A DNA stretch of 64,000 bases from Pseudomonadales bacterium (GTDB lineage: Bacteria > Pseudomonadota > Gammaproteobacteria > Pseudomonadales > Azotimanducaceae): the NCBI GenBank assembly GCA_022822135.1, contig JAJECH010000051.1, positions 62,001 to 126,000 of the forward strand, read 5' to 3'. Of the stretch, positions 44,050 through 53,204 are shown one piece after another (the stretch's first letter is position 1; each line of letters starts with the position of its first letter). The position numbers and the translations under genes are program-made. The notes beneath the pieces were generated by a model. It did not search any database, was not told the origin of the DNA, and was given only the letters and a program-made list of their open reading frames with translations.

Positions 44050-44826
44050 CTAACGTATCTGACAATCTATTCCAACGGGGCAGTGGTCACTGCCGTTTAT
44101 TTCGGGCCAGATAAAGGCATCGGTTACGGTCTTCGCTGCCGATTTCGACGCAAGCACGTAGTCAATTCGCCAACCGACATTGTTTTCCTTCGCACCACCC
44201 CATTGACGCCACCACGTATAGTGACCGGGCTCGTCAGGGTGTTGCCTTCGGAACACATCGATCCAATCATTCTCAATCCAACGCGTAAATTCGTCGCGTT
44301 CTTCCGGTAGAAATCCGCTCGTGTTCTTGTTTCCCTTTGGACGGGCGAGATCGATCTCTGTGTGAGCGGTATTGAAGTCCCCTAAAACGAAGGTGGGGCC
44401 GGTTGCTCGCAGTTTATTCAACGCGTTTTCAGCACTCTGGTAGAACGCTAGTTTGTAAGCCACTCGACTATTGTCTCGGTCGCGACCCGAACCTTTCGGA
44501 AAGTAAATGGAAGCGATCGACAGTCGGCCGAATTTCGCGACGATAAAGCGACCTTCAACATTGAATTCGTCTTCCGGTAGATCTGAAATCACTCGCGTAG
44601 GTTTCTCACGTGAAAAAATCGCGACCCCCGCGTAGCCTTTGCGTTCCGCTGGGAAGAAGTTCGTGTGCCATCCTGGAGGATTTAGTGTGCGTTCGTCGAG
44701 CTGTTCCGGTAGCGCACGTACCTCTTGGAGACACAGAACGTCCGCGTCACAGGACTCAAGAAATTCGTGAAATCCTTTCTTGACGCATGCGCGCAATCCA
44801 TTGACGTTCCAGGAAATGATCCTCAT
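44050..44826 (-). CDS. xthA: exodeoxyribonuclease III (XthA/ExoA family)
   Basis: 258 residues from ATG 44826, which overlaps the stop of the MFS gene by 4 bp; the longer frame is out of character. The AP-endonuclease motifs are clear: IISWNVNGLRA, CLQEVRA with the catalytic Glu, a central YFPKGSGR, LGDFNTAH, WRIDYVLAS and SDHCPVG with the terminal His. It repairs abasic sites and 3' blocks in DNA. Coupling to an MFS gene is unusual but seems real. Confidence 0.96.
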   Translation of the reverse strand: MRIISWNVNGLRACVKKGFHEFLESCDADVLCLQEVRALPEQLDERTLNPPGWHTNFFPAERKGYAGVAIFSREKPTRVISDLPEDEFNVEGRFIVAKFGRLSIASIYFPKGSGRDRDNSRVAYKLAFYQSAENALNKLRATGPTFVLGDFNTAHTEIDLARPKGNKNTSGFLPEERDEFTRWIENDWIDVFRRQHPDEPGHYTWWRQWGGAKENNVGWRIDYVLASKSAAKTVTDAFIWPEINGSDHCPVGIDCQIR

Positions 44827-46133
44827 CCTTCGTTTGCCTTTGCTGTTGTGGGTCTCGTAGGTTGGTTGACTGGAGCTGGTGGTTTCGCCATAAAAAAGAA
44901 CACAGAACCAATTAAAGTTAATACACCGATCCACGTGAATCCGATCCTGTAGTTTTCATATTCGTCATATAGGAATCCGACGAGCAAGGGTCCGACGGTC
45001 ATTCCAATCATGGTGATCATTGAAGTAAAACCTAGGATTCGGCCAAATATCTGAGCCCCAAAATAGTCTGCACGAATAGAAACAAGGAGCGGTGCTCGTA
45101 TACCCCAAGCGAATCCATGCAGTAAAGTAAACGCGACCACCATCAAAGCGTTTTCCGCGAATGCCACCACGAACATTGAGAATGCATGGGATACCAAACA
45201 CCCAGTACACAGTAGTCGCTTGTCATAACGGTCTCCGAGTAATCCGCCGAGAAGCTGACCGGCCACTTGGCAAATGAACATGAGCGGCAGAAACGTACTA
45301 GCGAAAGTTAACGAATACCCGAGACTACGTGTAAGGTGGGGCAGTAGATGGACCATGACCGCCGAAACTGTTAGTAACGCAACACCGTGACCGATTGCGA
45401 GAAACCAGAAAGAACGGGTTCGTAGTGCTTGACGGGTTGTGAAGCGAAGTGGCGTTATTGCTTGACGAAGCGCCACTGGTTCACGTACCGGAATCCCGTC
45501 GGGTTGTTCGCCAATTTCGCGTGGGGAGTGGCGCATAACAAGCGAAAGTGGCGTAGTAACGACGAGGATGAACAACCCGGAAAGAACGGCCGTCCACCGC
45601 CACCCAACCCATTGCAAAACTATCGTAAGGACTGGTACCGCGAGACCACCAAGCGAGAAGCCGAGCTGTGAGCCAGCGACCGCCTTCGATCTGTGCCTGC
45701 GGAACCAATGCACGATCGACACCATCGCTGTCGCAAATCCGCCTAAGCTACCTCCTACGGCGATGAGAACAAAGATGGCATAGAAACTCCATACGGAATC
45801 GACCAATGCGAGGAGCATAAAACTGATTCCGAAAAGTAGATTTCCCAGAACGAGAATGACTTTTGGACCGAACCGGTCGGTTAGCCAACCTTGAATCGGT
45901 CCGAGTAATCCGCTTTCAACACGAGTTAGCGCGAATGCCCCCGATACGATCGCAGCGCTCCAAGCGAATTCCTCTTGTAGCAACACCACGTACGCACCGT
46001 ACGAGTGCATCCAGAAAAGACCGGAAGTGAATTGAATGCCGGCTGCAGAAAGAACAATCCACCAGCCATGAAAGACTTTGCCTCGAGGGCGGAATGTTTC
46101 GTTGAACCGTTCGCTAATCGCGAGCAAAAACAA
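44823..46133 (-). CDS. MFS transporter (monocarboxylate/oxalate-formate-like)
   Basis: 436 residues with twelve hydrophobic segments. The N-terminus (FHGWWIVLSAAGIQFTSGLFWMHSYGAYVVLLQEEF) is typical of the OFA / MCT-like branch. A mid loop and LGGLLGDRYDKRLL match the second MFS signature. It probably carries a monocarboxylate or similar anion. The stop overlaps the xthA start. Confidence 0.9.
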   Translation of the reverse strand: MFLLAISERFNETFRPRGKVFHGWWIVLSAAGIQFTSGLFWMHSYGAYVVLLQEEFAWSAAIVSGAFALTRVESGLLGPIQGWLTDRFGPKVILVLGNLLFGISFMLLALVDSVWSFYAIFVLIAVGGSLGGFATAMVSIVHWFRRHRSKAVAGSQLGFSLGGLAVPVLTIVLQWVGWRWTAVLSGLFILVVTTPLSLVMRHSPREIGEQPDGIPVREPVALRQAITPLRFTTRQALRTRSFWFLAIGHGVALLTVSAVMVHLLPHLTRSLGYSLTFASTFLPLMFICQVAGQLLGGLLGDRYDKRLLCTGCLVSHAFSMFVVAFAENALMVVAFTLLHGFAWGIRAPLLVSIRADYFGAQIFGRILGFTSMITMIGMTVGPLLVGFLYDEYENYRIGFTWIGVLTLIGSVFFFMAKPPAPVNQPTRPTTAKANEG

Positions 46134-46454
46134 GCCTTAGCGGGCTCAACATGATTAGAGCTAGTACCGGTGCGATAAAGGCGACGATTTTAGAAGCTAT
46201 GTACGTGCTTTTGGCGAGGAAGCAATCAAGCGAAGAAGGCGTTTAACTTTACGATGCTGACACTAATTTCGGATAGCGTGCGCGAAGACTTGAACGCAAG
46301 GGATACTTAGCTGAAAGAGAACACACTCAACTGTAGTCCGCTTTGAAGGAGCACGTTTTCAGGGACGAGTTTCCCTTATTGATCAGTATTCCCATACGAC
46401 TAACCACCGGATTTGGACTATACTCTGTTGAAAGGTACCGATGAGAGATACCTC
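46134..46454. other. 321-bp intergenic region upstream of delta-carbonic anhydrase
   Basis: Divergent promoters of the MFS and carbonic anhydrase genes should lie here. A TATACT box is near 46419. I see no clear -35 or operator. A 31-codon frame at 46151 on the plus strand is not convincing. Confidence 0.45.
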
Positions 46455-47276
46455 ATGAATGGCGTTACGCGTATTAGTTTGACATACATGCTGATCTTTG
46501 TCGGCAGTGCTTGCATTGCCGCGGAAGACGATCACGGCGAACCTGCCGCATCCCCAGCAGAGGATTCGCTCTGCGTGGATATGGGTCCTCAGACGCCTCG
46601 CGACATTAGCAGTACACATGGTTTAAACGATGAGTCGTTTCCGATAGCGCCATCATCGGACCAGATGAATCTGTGCAACATTCATACGCACACCAATGCG
46701 GAGCATAAAGGACCTGGATTTAGCGTGTTCGTAAGCGATGCAGAAGATGGTGGGTATGCCTGCAATGAAACTCCCGAACTCAATGACGAGGAGTTAGCGC
46801 CGGCGGAAGGCGCTTACAAAGGCGTTAAACCAGGCGATACCATCGAAGTGCATTGGGTCCACACCTCGTGCGATGCGACGCCCGGGGAGGGGCTTGGCGC
46901 GTGCGTACCAGAAGGATGCGACGCACCGCTTCTACGAGTGGAAACTCAGGTGTTTCTCGTAGTTAATGATCCAGAGGCACTCGATTTCACCGCGATGGAT
47001 TACGACGGTGAAGGCGATGGTCTGCATCAAGCAAAGATGATTCCTTCGACGACCGGCGAACCCGTGCTGTTTCGTGGTTCAACAACCGGACCGTCGTACG
47101 ACCAAAGCAATTGTTCTCCCGCGCGCGTCACCTGGAGTGTGCGGCCACAATGCGCCCGACTGGACATCAACTCATTGCATCGCTGGGCTGAGCAAGGGAA
47201 CGTGTTTAACGAGACGAAGTCTCACGGAGTTCGTCAGCTTGTAACTGCGTTGGAACTGCTCGCGCCAATCCAATAG
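46455..47276 (+). CDS. delta-class carbonic anhydrase
   Basis: 273 residues from ATG 46455; a TTG at 46413 would add 14 residues without helping the signal. A Sec signal (SLTYMLIFVGSACIAA) points to the periplasm. The core CNIHTHTNAEHKGPGF holds three likely zinc ligands or shuttle residues (H77, H79 and H84), and the cysteine-rich middle (HTSCDATPGEGLGACVPEGC) suggests disulfide bonds. This motif is the hallmark of the delta class known from diatoms and found in bacteria. It hydrates CO2 to bicarbonate. It is a single-gene unit. Confidence 0.85.
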   Translation: MNGVTRISLTYMLIFVGSACIAAEDDHGEPAASPAEDSLCVDMGPQTPRDISSTHGLNDESFPIAPSSDQMNLCNIHTHTNAEHKGPGFSVFVSDAEDGGYACNETPELNDEELAPAEGAYKGVKPGDTIEVHWVHTSCDATPGEGLGACVPEGCDAPLLRVETQVFLVVNDPEALDFTAMDYDGEGDGLHQAKMIPSTTGEPVLFRGSTTGPSYDQSNCSPARVTWSVRPQCARLDINSLHRWAEQGNVFNETKSHGVRQLVTALELLAPIQ

Positions 47277-47321
47277 TTCCTTGAAACCGGAAGGTGTTAG
47301 GACGGCGGTGAGTTTTGACGT

Positions 47322-47349
47322 CCTGAGTGTTTAGCTAAAAACTCTCAGG
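47322..47349. terminator. hairpin between convergent carbonic anhydrase and larE
   Basis: CCTGAG-T-GTTT pairs with AAAC-T-CTCAGG around an AGCTAA loop, with a T-T mismatch. No long U tract. Confidence 0.55.
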
Positions 47350-47379
47350 GAGCGAATGCCCGGACGAGCAAATGTCTTG

Positions 47380-48222
47380 TCAGCGTGCTTCGACGATTTG
47401 GATCAAACCGTCGTTCAAAGAGCCGCTGCGAAAACCGCCTAGCTCAAGTGCGACGAATCGATACCCACATGCTTTGATTTGAGCTTGGATCTCATCCGCA
47501 TGTTCGATCACAACATGCATCTCAGATTTATCTACTTCCAATCTCGCGACATCGTCATGGTGACGAACACGGTATTGTCGGATACCAAATCCGTCCAAGA
47601 CTGTCTCCGCGCTCTCGATCTGATTCAATATAGATTCGGTAATGTGGGATCCATACGGCACGCGGCTAGATAGACATGCTGCTTGTGGTTTGTCGGCGTT
47701 ATCCATTCCTAGGTGTGCGGCTAAAACTCTAATTTCAGCTTTCGTCATACTAGCTTCACACAGAGGTGAGCGAACATCAAAGTTCTTCGCGGCAATTAAT
47801 CCCGGTCGGTGGTCTCCTAGATCATCAACGTTCGTACCGTTCAGGACGATCTTGTAGTCACGCTCCTGCGCGAGTTGTTCTAGGCTCGTATACAGTGATG
47901 TCTTGCAGTGAAAACATCGATTAACCGGATTTGCGCGGTACGCACTCTTCTGCAACTCGTCAGTGATGATCACTTCGTGGCGTAGACCCCATTTTTCCGC
48001 GAGGTCTTTCGTTAGTTGCAAGTCACTTCTTTTTAGGCTTGAACTAGCTGATGTAACCGCAAGCGCGTTATTGCCAAGTACTTGATTAGCGATATGTGCG
48101 ACCAACGAGCTGTCGACACCGCCCGAAAACGCCACGATAACCCGTTCCATATCACGAATGCTCTCGCGAATAGATTCGTGCTTCTCGGAGAGAGTAGCGG
48201 GGAGTGCGGTGGCAGTATTCAC
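47380..48222 (-). CDS. larE: LarE, sulfur transferase for nickel-pincer nucleotide
   Basis: 280 residues. The PP-loop SGGVDSS is at residues 33-39. C103 and C106 (NRCFHCK) and C183 (AACLSSR) correspond to the three-Cys type of LarE, in which the cluster of cysteines binds a [4Fe-4S] cluster; the single-Cys type sacrifices its own sulfur. LarE converts the pyridinium carboxylates to thiocarboxylates. The GTG start overlaps the larB stop by 4 bp (GTGA). Confidence 0.93.
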   Translation of the reverse strand: MNTATALPATLSEKHESIRESIRDMERVIVAFSGGVDSSLVAHIANQVLGNNALAVTSASSSLKRSDLQLTKDLAEKWGLRHEVIITDELQKSAYRANPVNRCFHCKTSLYTSLEQLAQERDYKIVLNGTNVDDLGDHRPGLIAAKNFDVRSPLCEASMTKAEIRVLAAHLGMDNADKPQAACLSSRVPYGSHITESILNQIESAETVLDGFGIRQYRVRHHDDVARLEVDKSEMHVVIEHADEIQAQIKACGYRFVALELGGFRSGSLNDGLIQIVEAR

Positions 48223-48965
48223 AGTTGATTAATCCTATGCGCTTGAAAACCCGCGCCAAAACCATTGTCAATATTCACTACACTGACACCAGATGCACAA
48301 CTATTGAGCATACCAAGTAACGCTGCTAACCCATTGAACGAAGCGCCGTAGCCTACTGAAGTGGGTACTGCGATTACGGGTTTCGCTACCAGACCTCCAA
48401 CCACACTAGGTAATGCGCCTTCCATACCGGCCACGACTACTAAGGTCCGACAGTTCTTGATTTCTTCGAGACGTGCGAAGAGACGATGAATGCCAGCGAC
48501 GCCGACATCATTAATTCTATGTACCGGACTGCCATAGAATTCTGCCGTAAGCGCTGCTTCTTCAGCTACCCCTAAATCACTCGTACCGGCTGTGATGACA
48601 CCAATTGACGTTGCGAGGCGCGTTGGTTCCTGGATCACAAGTGATGCGAGGTTAGCTGTTTCCGAGTAGGCTAACTCTGGGAACTCGCGCTGCAACGCTT
48701 CCGCAGCTTCTCGACGGACCCTTGTAGCGAGGACGTTGTTGCCGTTATCCGCGATTCGCTTAAACGCAGATAGCACTTGCGAGGTAGTCTTGGATTGCGC
48801 AAAGATAACTTCAGCTTGACCGGTACGCGCTTCACGCGAATGATCGATCGTCGTACCTTCAATTTCCTCGAAATAGGTTGACGAAATCTGCGTTTTCGCC
48901 TGCTCTATGTCGAGCCGACCTTCCTTCACTGCTTGAAGAATTCCGTCAATGGCCATCTGAGCCAC
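48219..48965 (-). CDS. larB: LarB, carboxylase/hydrolase for nickel-pincer nucleotide
   Basis: 248 residues. The C-terminal half resembles AIR carboxylase (PurE): GVITAGTSDLGVAEEAALTAEFYG and VVVAGMEGALPSVVGGLV, then PTSVGYGASFNGLAALLGML. LarB carboxylates nicotinic acid adenine dinucleotide and removes AMP, the first step in the cofactor route. The start overlaps larC by 20 bp; a second ATG at 48956 is possible. Confidence 0.95.
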   Translation of the reverse strand: MAQMAIDGILQAVKEGRLDIEQAKTQISSTYFEEIEGTTIDHSREARTGQAEVIFAQSKTTSQVLSAFKRIADNGNNVLATRVRREAAEALQREFPELAYSETANLASLVIQEPTRLATSIGVITAGTSDLGVAEEAALTAEFYGSPVHRINDVGVAGIHRLFARLEEIKNCRTLVVVAGMEGALPSVVGGLVAKPVIAVPTSVGYGASFNGLAALLGMLNSCASGVSVVNIDNGFGAGFQAHRINQL

Positions 48966-50139
48966 CTATATGAGCGTCAACTTCCCGATCGATTTCGCCA
49001 CGAACGATAAGGTAGCTTCGGCTAACCCTTTTAGCAATCGCGCTGACGTCGTCGTGTTCTACTTTCCAGCGTCTTGATCCATCCGGTAGCGTAACGACCT
49101 TCACACGTACCTCTCCTAGCGAGGTAGCAACAGTCTCGAATGTTCGGGGAAGCATTGATTTTGAGACTGGCCATTCACGTACACCGATCGTGGTGGAGTG
49201 CTCTAGTATGCAACTGATGATCTCGTCCTTGAGATCTGTTGATGTAAGCACCGAGAGCTTTGTTCCTGGTCTAGACTTTTTCATCACGATCGGTGTGTGA
49301 TACACATCCTTGGCACCGAGCGAAAACAAACGCTCACTCAATGGCTCATAAGCCTCAGGTGTCATATCGTCGATGTTGCACTCGATGCATACATTCGATT
49401 CCGTTTCGACTCCTCGCTCTACTTCGCCAAGTGACATCCGCACCACGTTCGGTCGACGAAAGTCCTTCGTGCCAACACCGTATGCAGTCTTAGATACCTT
49501 GAAGGTACCTGGGTTACTCCAGTGATCGACGGCATGTGCAAGAATGGTGGCTCCGGTGGGTGTAGTTGCTTCTCCGTCGACGTGCCCTCGGGTAGTCGGT
49601 AGTCCTTCCAACAAGAGCGCCGTCGCAGGTGCAGGCACCGGCATTAGTCCGTGTGCGCATTTCACCATACCCGATCCCAGTTCGACGTTTGAGCAGTAAA
49701 CCCGGTTCGGAGCTAAATACTCAAGGCAGATCGCCGCTCCCACAATATCAACGATAGCGTCTACCGCACCCACTTCATGGAAATGTACCTTCTCCACTGG
49801 TATGGCATGCACTTTTGCTTCCGCGTCCGCAAGTAACTTGAACATGCTGGTTGCGCGTGCCTTCGTATTCGGTGAGAGTTTGGACTTACTGATTAGATCC
49901 TTGATCTGTGGTAAGCCGCGTGCAGCAGTCGTTGTGTTGGTGAGACTGACCTCTACATGGGTACCTGCAATACCCATTTTTTTTCGAGGTTCAACTTCAA
50001 TTCGAAACTCGTCATCAAGTCCGAGTTTCGTCAGTTCGGTTACAAGATGGTTGAACGGTACGCCCAATTCGAGCATACCGGCAAGATGCATGTCTCCCGC
50101 CATGCCGCTGAAACACTCATAGAGCAGATCTTTCGGCAT
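48946..50139 (-). CDS. larC: LarC, nickel insertase for nickel-pincer nucleotide
   Basis: About 397 residues from ATG 50139 (TTG 50148 is also open). The DUF111 hallmark is at the start (ECFSGMAGDMHLAGMLELG), and the second half has ECNIDDMTPEAYEPLSERLF, then VMKKSRPGTKLSVL. LarC inserts nickel with CTP. Here it is one frame without the ribosomal frameshift known in lactobacilli. It starts 12 bp after the aldo/keto reductase stop. Confidence 0.95.
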   Translation of the reverse strand: MPKDLLYECFSGMAGDMHLAGMLELGVPFNHLVTELTKLGLDDEFRIEVEPRKKMGIAGTHVEVSLTNTTTAARGLPQIKDLISKSKLSPNTKARATSMFKLLADAEAKVHAIPVEKVHFHEVGAVDAIVDIVGAAICLEYLAPNRVYCSNVELGSGMVKCAHGLMPVPAPATALLLEGLPTTRGHVDGEATTPTGATILAHAVDHWSNPGTFKVSKTAYGVGTKDFRRPNVVRMSLGEVERGVETESNVCIECNIDDMTPEAYEPLSERLFSLGAKDVYHTPIVMKKSRPGTKLSVLTSTDLKDEIISCILEHSTTIGVREWPVSKSMLPRTFETVATSLGEVRVKVVTLPDGSRRWKVEHDDVSAIAKRVSRSYLIVRGEIDREVDAHIGGSDGH

Positions 50140-50151
50140 GGCGAGCAAGCA

Positions 50152-51384
50152 CTAGGCTAATAGTTCGTGCGTGGAATCGCAGAGCTCCGCGATATTGAGG
50201 TCGTAAGTGCACGCATTTTGACATGGCGCTCCGTTACAACTCACACATGCACTCGCATCGTTGGCCAACATCGCGTATTCGTCGCGTGCATACCCAATGT
50301 CACCGTAATCGACGGCATACATTCGCGTCCGCAACACTTCGCCGACCTCGACGTTGTATGGACAGGAGCTGTAACAATCGTTACACAACGGGCGACAGTA
50401 AGTGTTGCTATTCAGTGAGGCGTACTGGTCAAGCAGCCTTAAGTCGTTAGAAGCGAGTCGTTCTGACCCTGACGCACCGAGAAATTCAATGACTTGCGGT
50501 GTTGATGACATCGTAATGACGGCGGCATCTACATTGTGATTCGAGAGTACCCACCGCAACGCCGCTTGAGCGTAGGTACCGTTCGATGTTTCGTACGGTC
50601 GCATGTCATTCAAGCGCGCGCCTCGCAGCGTTTTCATTACGGTCACACCGACATCGAGCTCTTTGGCTCGTTCGAGCAAGGCTGGTAGTTTCGGCTGGAG
50701 CGCAACCATGTCGAAGCGCTTAACGAGCTTTTCGTAGAAAGCAGGATCCTCGCCGAAGTTGTACGCAACCAGAATGACATCTGCCATGTCTTGATCAAAC
50801 GCGTAAGTAAGACATTTATCTAAATAGCCTGCATGCCCTGAAACACCGCTAAATCTGATCTTCCCTTGCTCCTTCGCGCGCGAAATGAACTCATTCCACG
50901 ATTCGGAGGAAATTCGCTCGACTTCGTTAACCGCGTGGCACATGTAAACATCCACGTAGTCAGTCTGCAAGCGTTGAAGTGAAGTTTCAAGGTGGTTCAT
51001 CAACCATTCAACAGATGCATCAGCCTTTGTGACGGCTTTGGAGACGATGTAGACGTCCTCGCGCTTTCCTTTAAGAGCATTGCCAAGCGTAGTTTCCGAT
51101 TGACCGCGTGTGTAGCTGTACGCGGAATCAAAGTAGTTAATCCCTTTGTCGAGCGCGAAATGAACGAGATCCTCCTGACCTGATCTGAGATTACTTGTTC
51201 CCATCGAGATATCGGATATCTCAAGCTCCGTACGACCTAAGCGATGATAGGACTGCACCGTGAATGGCAGGGGAGTGTCAGCTGCGTACGCGCCGGGCGC
51301 GACCGAGGCGGCCGTTCCAGCAATTCCAGTTGCGGCAGACCACCGTAGAAACTCGCGTCGATTGGTTTCAACTGGCTTAGGCAT
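50152..51384 (-). CDS. Tat-exported aldo/keto reductase with C-terminal ferredoxin domain
   Basis: 410 residues from ATG 51384, chosen because of GAGGAA upstream and the twin-arginine signal RREFLRWS right after it. The AKR barrel (about 45-320) has Asp and Tyr in INYFDSAYSYTRG, Lys in VYIVSKAVTK and His in VYMCHAVNE. The C-terminal part has eight cysteines, CRPLCNDCYSSCP and CVSCNGAPCQNAC, for two [4Fe-4S] clusters. It is first in an operon with larC, larB and larE (12 bp to larC), so it may act with a nickel-pincer enzyme. Its role is not known. Confidence 0.9.
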   Translation of the reverse strand: MPKPVETNRREFLRWSAATGIAGTAASVAPGAYAADTPLPFTVQSYHRLGRTELEISDISMGTSNLRSGQEDLVHFALDKGINYFDSAYSYTRGQSETTLGNALKGKREDVYIVSKAVTKADASVEWLMNHLETSLQRLQTDYVDVYMCHAVNEVERISSESWNEFISRAKEQGKIRFSGVSGHAGYLDKCLTYAFDQDMADVILVAYNFGEDPAFYEKLVKRFDMVALQPKLPALLERAKELDVGVTVMKTLRGARLNDMRPYETSNGTYAQAALRWVLSNHNVDAAVITMSSTPQVIEFLGASGSERLASNDLRLLDQYASLNSNTYCRPLCNDCYSSCPYNVEVGEVLRTRMYAVDYGDIGYARDEYAMLANDASACVSCNGAPCQNACTYDLNIAELCDSTHELLA

Positions 51385-51510
51385 GATGTTATTCCTCGGT
51401 AGCAGGTGGCGCGATATGCTGCGACTAACATACGCACCCGACAATTGAACTACTTCCACCTGCATTTCGCAAGTCACGAGCAGGTGGTCAAGCAATACAG
51501 GAGTGACCCA

Positions 51511-52401
51511 TTGCCTGACTATGACAATTATGAAAACCTGATCATTGACCGGGTCGGTACCGACGGGCGTGTAGGCCGAATTCAGCTACATCGACCCGAG
51601 AAACTGAATGCGCTTTCACAGGAACTTCTGTACGAATTTAACGACGTACTGCACGATATGGAAGCGGACGATTCGATACGAGTCATCATCGTACGTGGTA
51701 CGGAACGGGCATTCTCGTCTGGATATGACCTTACCCCATCGGGCGGACGAGGCGCTGACGGCGTTGTTCGCAGGCACAAGAGTGTAGACGACAAGGGTCG
51801 CCGTTTGGTGATGGGAATCCGCACAGGTATGCAGCAGATCACAGATATACATATGTATTTCTGGAACATGGCAAAGGTCACAATCGCGCAAGTTAAAGGC
51901 TACGCGATTGCTGGGGGCTGCGAGCTCTGCATGATGGCTGACCTTGTGTGTGTTGCCGAGGACGCTCAACTTGGGCACCCTGGCTTACGTGGGCTTGGTA
52001 CCTCACGAACGGGCGTGATTTGGCCTCTCGTCATTGGTATGCGAAAAGCAAAGGAGCTCTACTACACGGGTGAAAACGTATCGGGAATCGAAGCAGAGCG
52101 AATCGGCATGGTGAATTACGCTTGGCCGAAAGAAGAGCTCGAAGATCGGACGATTGCCTTCGCAGACCGTCTTGCGATCATGTCGGCTGACCACCTCGCT
52201 ATTCTCAAGCTCAATATGAACCGGTTCTATGAGAATATGGGAATTTACTCGTCTGTACGTTCGAGTACGGACTTGGACGCTGCCGGTCAAATGACTGGAT
52301 TCAGCTATGCGTGGCAGGATAAGGTCGGCGAACTCGGTTTTCGTTCCGCTGTCGATTGGCGCGATGGACCATTCCGAGAAATGGACACCTACAAGGACTA
52401 G
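51511..52401 (+). CDS. enoyl-CoA hydratase/isomerase family protein, paralogue
   Basis: 296 residues from TTG 51511, chosen because AGGAGT lies seven bases upstream and the paralogue at 6484-7371 starts at the same residue (PDYDNYENL against PSYDDYDNL). Longer frames reach into the divergent reductase gene. The oxyanion loops are GTERAFSSGYDL and AIAGGCELCMMADLV. The last 110 residues are nearly the same as in the paralogue. It may act on a related CoA ester. Confidence 0.9.
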   Translation: MPDYDNYENLIIDRVGTDGRVGRIQLHRPEKLNALSQELLYEFNDVLHDMEADDSIRVIIVRGTERAFSSGYDLTPSGGRGADGVVRRHKSVDDKGRRLVMGIRTGMQQITDIHMYFWNMAKVTIAQVKGYAIAGGCELCMMADLVCVAEDAQLGHPGLRGLGTSRTGVIWPLVIGMRKAKELYYTGENVSGIEAERIGMVNYAWPKEELEDRTIAFADRLAIMSADHLAILKLNMNRFYENMGIYSSVRSSTDLDAAGQMTGFSYAWQDKVGELGFRSAVDWRDGPFREMDTYKD

Positions 52402-52403
52402 CT

Positions 52404-52469
52404 AATTCTGTGTGCGGCATGGTTCTTCAACTGTGCCGTATTCGTGCTTCAGCCTTGGAGCACAGAATT
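52404..52469. terminator. compound inverted-repeat region between convergent genes
   Basis: AATTCTGTG (52404-52412) is complementary to CACAGAATT (52461-52469). Inside are CGGCA/TGCCG (52415-52438) and GTGCT/AGCAC; the latter shares bases with the outer arm, so two foldings compete. It separates the hydratase and HEPN genes. Confidence 0.45.
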
Positions 52470-52476
52470 TCTGAGA

Positions 52477-53118
52477 TCATCGCTCCTGTGGCGGGTAGGG
52501 TGGTATACCCCAATCTTCATCGGGATGTTCGCGGAAAATCTGTTGAATAATCGGGACGACCTGGTGCATGAAAGTCGCACCTGTCTTAACCTGGTCGCGA
52601 TTGAGACTGCCACGATAAGTTGAGCTACCATGCGCGATCTGGTTTCTAAGTACGTTTAATCGCGAGATCACGATATTCAAAAGTCGGGCAACGGAACCAC
52701 CGTCCGTCATCAGTCGAAGTGCCGACTGATTCGTTGAACGCATTTCCTCTGCCCATGCTGATTCATCAGGGTTTTCATTGATATCACGCCAATAACGCCC
52801 GAAAATGAATTTATTGTCCAATAGGTTTCGTATCGAATTTGAGTATTCAGCCCAAAGAAACTTGTACAAATTACCGTTTTGCTTGTCGAATCGATGAATC
52901 TTCTCGATAAAGTCCTTTTGAAGTCTGCGTTCACTCCGCTCCATATCGATGTTACGCTCATCGGAATACAGTGCGTTGAACGCGATCCAGTAGAACAAAA
53001 AAGCACTGTCGAAATCCTCGTGTGACATCGAATCGTTGGCGTGATCGGACCAACTTTCACTTCGACGCACTCGCAAGCCAAAATTCGAACTTAGTTCATC
53101 GAAATCTGGTTCGCTCAT
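52477..53118 (-). CDS. HEPN-domain protein
   Basis: 213 residues, mostly helical. The signature R-x4-H is present as RNQIAHG (about residue 164), and FLFYWIAFNALYSDER near residue 45 is a family hallmark. HEPN proteins are often metal-independent RNases in toxin-antitoxin or defence settings, but many with FNALY are stand-alone. No antitoxin gene is next to it. It is convergent with the hydratase. Confidence 0.78.
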   Translation of the reverse strand: MSEPDFDELSSNFGLRVRRSESWSDHANDSMSHEDFDSAFLFYWIAFNALYSDERNIDMERSERRLQKDFIEKIHRFDKQNGNLYKFLWAEYSNSIRNLLDNKFIFGRYWRDINENPDESAWAEEMRSTNQSALRLMTDGGSVARLLNIVISRLNVLRNQIAHGSSTYRGSLNRDQVKTGATFMHQVVPIIQQIFREHPDEDWGIPPYPPQER

Positions 53119-53204
53119 ATGGAATCGGTCCTACAAAAAATCTATGACGCACATTTGATCAAGCATACTACGACGACTCCGACGCGAAATCACGGTTCGA
53201 TTCG

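Noticed and set aside
46151..46246. A 31-codon frame (MIRASTGAIK...) between MFS and carbonic anhydrase genes.
   Set aside because: No ribosome-binding site, no protein-like pattern.
48946..50139. Possible programmed frameshift in larC, as in lactobacilli.
   Set aside because: The gene is one open frame with both halves of the protein in phase.
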